NCBI RefSeq assembly: GCF_963576615.1 | Contig: NC_088708.1 | Location: forward strand, 6,820,001 to 6,884,000 | Length of the DNA: 64,000 bases | Source: Watersipora subatra | Lineage: Eukaryota > Bryozoa > Gymnolaemata > Cheilostomatida > Watersiporidae | Direction: 5' to 3' | Shown here: one piece after another, positions 61,685 through 64,000 of the stretch | Position numbering within the stretch: position 1 is the stretch's first letter | How the letters are laid out: each line of letters starts with the position of its first letter | Position numbers and translations under genes: made by a program | The notes under the pieces: model-generated | Told to the model about the DNA's origin: nothing | Databases searched by the model: none | Seen by the model: the letters and a program-made list of their open reading frames with translations, nothing else

Positions 61685-64000
61685 GTACGTATGAACATAC
61701 TATGTACCTCTGGTGCACTTTACCTTCCCACACTGGTAGGTATCAGAAACAATGATATTTCTAGCAGACTGGTGTGCTGAACTAAAAATGCCAAGTCAAT
61801 GACTTGATATGCTGATGTCTTATCGTCATAACTTGAAAGCAGCTTCACTGAAAATCAATGCTGGAATAAGACTTAAGAATAGACATTACTAATAATTTCC
61901 TAGTAGAATGCTATGGGCTATAATATTCAACCCCTAATCCTTGACAGATCACAGGCTCTAAATCTTACTTCACTGGCTTATGGGTCAGAGTAAGACATAG
62001 CCCTGTGACATTGCGCTTGCCCTTTGGTCAGCATTGAATATCAAATATACCTGTAGAAAGCCTGGTTGAATTAGCAGAGTTCAAGGTAGAATATCGGAAC
62101 AGCTAGCAATATACAACATCTCTTATGACACCAGTGTCTTCATACGTAATTGTCATCAATCATGTCTGAAAGCAGGCCTTACACCTTAGCGATATTTTGG
62201 TGCTAGAGTATTAGTAACTAGATAATATACTAGCAGTGAAATTATGCCCAAACGATCAAAGAGCAAGTGCTATGCTCAATAACTTTATCTCCAAAGTCAC
62301 CATCCTTACACAGTTCTTAGACTATAGATTGCGTACTAAATGTTTTTCATGAAACCATCCTACTATTGTTAGCTTTTAACTGTGTCAAACTGTCAAATAG
62401 AATATCAGTTTAGTTCTGTTTGATTAATTAAATGAATGCTGTAATGATATAACAACAGGTTAGGGGATCAGCCGCCATCAAACAATACATTTTAGGATGG
62501 GTCATCATTCTTCAACTTGGTAATGCTCGTTCATCTCTTATGTTGACATGCCAAATGCTTCCAAAGTAGCTAGTTAATTCTGATCATCCATGTGTGACTA
62601 AAATGCATACATGTCTGTCTGAGATAAGCATGAATGTGTAAACAGACGCGGAAAAACTTGCTATTCCAACTAAAACAGGAATTATGTTTCTAGCCAGGTT
62701 AGTGAGAAATTGCTGATATCAAAGGTAACTTTCTGATTTGATGAAGCTCCGTCCCCGCTCATAAGGCAAACGGCTGACGGCAACTTTAGTCGTTTTTTAT
62801 AAAAAGAAAACTTGTATCGCATGATTCGCTATCATGAGTTTGTTTTCAACTCTGAGAAGTTTTCCTGTTTCCTCATTGTTCGTGGCCGCAATAGGAATTA
62901 GATATCATTCACTTCTGTTTGAAAATTGTGTGCATTAGCTGACTTGTATAAAATCTGTTAATATATAACAGTTACTGTAACTCAATGGTGGGACATATGA
63001 CAAGGTGATACCAAAAAGTTTCAGTCATTGTTCCGTCACCAAAATGTAGCTGACATGTGGTCATAATATTTAGTAGTTGACTGTGCCGTCATAAGACACT
63101 AGTCACCTCTACCATGTCATCAACCGGTCAATAAGTTATGGAAATCACAGCTGCTCTGAATGAACGAGAGGTTAACTTTTTCACCAATCAAACCATAGCT
63201 GGTGAGCGCCAATACCAGCACAAGTTTAGGGTGTGAAACACAAATAGGAGTTTAGCCAATGAAAAGCAAGCATTTCCTGCTGACAGCTGCCAGTTTAACC
63301 ACACCTAAACTGCCAATTACTTCTGGGTATGATATTTGGACTGTTTAGATAATGTAATGTACACATCCAGTAATAACAATTAATATATAGGCATCATTTA
63401 GTTGGCAGCTGGCAGTTGGCAGTGAAACATTTGCATAATAAGTACGTATGCCTCTAACCAGTTTAATCCTATTTCCTGCTTAATGGTGAGACAAGAAAAA
63501 AAATGCGACTAAGCTTCTTCTGCTTGAAGTCCACCAGATGTATACCAAAAGACCTCTAATTGAACGCCACCTCTACATGAGCGCCACTATGGGACAATGA
63601 TTGAAAAATGGAGCACCACCCTTTAATTAAACACCACCTCTATCTGAAAGTCACTTATACTTGACCGATACTATTTGACATTCTTAATCTTCATGAACCC
63701 ATAATATCAAGTGATAAATGGAAAAGTACCCACAAAACAGTACTAATAATGACTCGATTACATCAATAACAAATAATTTGTTCACTGTTTCTGTTCGTAT
63801 CGAAGTCCATTTTGCAACTCCAAGTCTATAGGTTTGTTCATCAGAAACTTTGATTGCAACACAATAGAAATAATTAGTAAATGTATCAGGCTAATAGTAG
63901 TTCATTTTTAACGTGGTCTTGATACTTCGATGTGTATTGGAAGAAGTGTTTGCATTTACAATGGAAAATGTACTACTGCGTATTTGGAGGCTAACATTTG
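61685..64000. other. Presumed first intron of the receptor gene
   Basis: No further transmembrane exon was recognised. Short GTTGGCAGCTGGCAG-like repeats near 63400-63425 are the only structure noticed. Confidence 0.45.

Noticed and set aside
61159..61698. Minus-strand frames over the receptor exon
   Set aside because: They are shadows of a plus-strand exon with clear class A receptor motifs and an ideal start context.

Overview
This is a piece of an animal nuclear genome. Genes are split into many short exons with GT-AG introns, coding density is low, base composition is AT-rich, and minisatellites and transposon remains are abundant. The protein families (iRhom, receptor guanylate cyclase, rhodopsin-like receptor) are metazoan. 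The repeat landscape fits a marine invertebrate, possibly a lophotrochozoan, but the sequence alone does not give a species.

Layout. Positions 1-13.8 kb are mostly repeats. They hold a 22-bp minisatellite (1.67-2.35 kb), the last two coding exons of an unidentified minus-strand gene (3222-2993 and 2697-2550), a long-inverted-repeat element, a young Ty3/gypsy-type LTR retrotransposon with matching LTRs and a 5-bp target duplication (5278-9781), and a dead LINE fragment. Positions 13.8-30.4 kb hold a complete plus-strand inactive rhomboid (iRhom) gene. Fourteen coding exons keep phase throughout and give 786 residues. Its introns carry a probable solo LTR, a hairpin cluster, a foldback element, a 26-bp minisatellite, an antisense LINE remnant and the 5' part of an antisense piggyBac-like element.

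Positions 34.5-58.6 kb hold a plus-strand receptor-type guanylate cyclase, from transmembrane exon to stop codon. Fourteen coding exons keep phase and give about 728-758 residues. The order is transmembrane helix, degenerate kinase-homology domain, signalling helix, cyclase catalytic domain and a tail of about 145 residues. I found no ligand-binding extracellular domain. The introns hold large polypurine/polypyrimidine tracts, several minisatellites, two hAT-type elements and a broken duplicate of one catalytic exon. At 61.3-61.7 kb lies the first coding exon of a rhodopsin-like G-protein-coupled receptor whose remaining exons were not found.

The three recognised genes are independent and all on the plus strand. 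iRhom works in the secretory pathway on membrane-protein trafficking, the cyclase makes cGMP at the membrane, and the receptor signals at the cell surface. Nothing indicates that they form one system. The most unusual features are a minisatellite that repeats the cyclase intron 1 splice donor about 34 times, a dead duplicate of a catalytic exon, a tandem repeat that includes the iRhom stop codon, and nested long-inverted-repeat elements.
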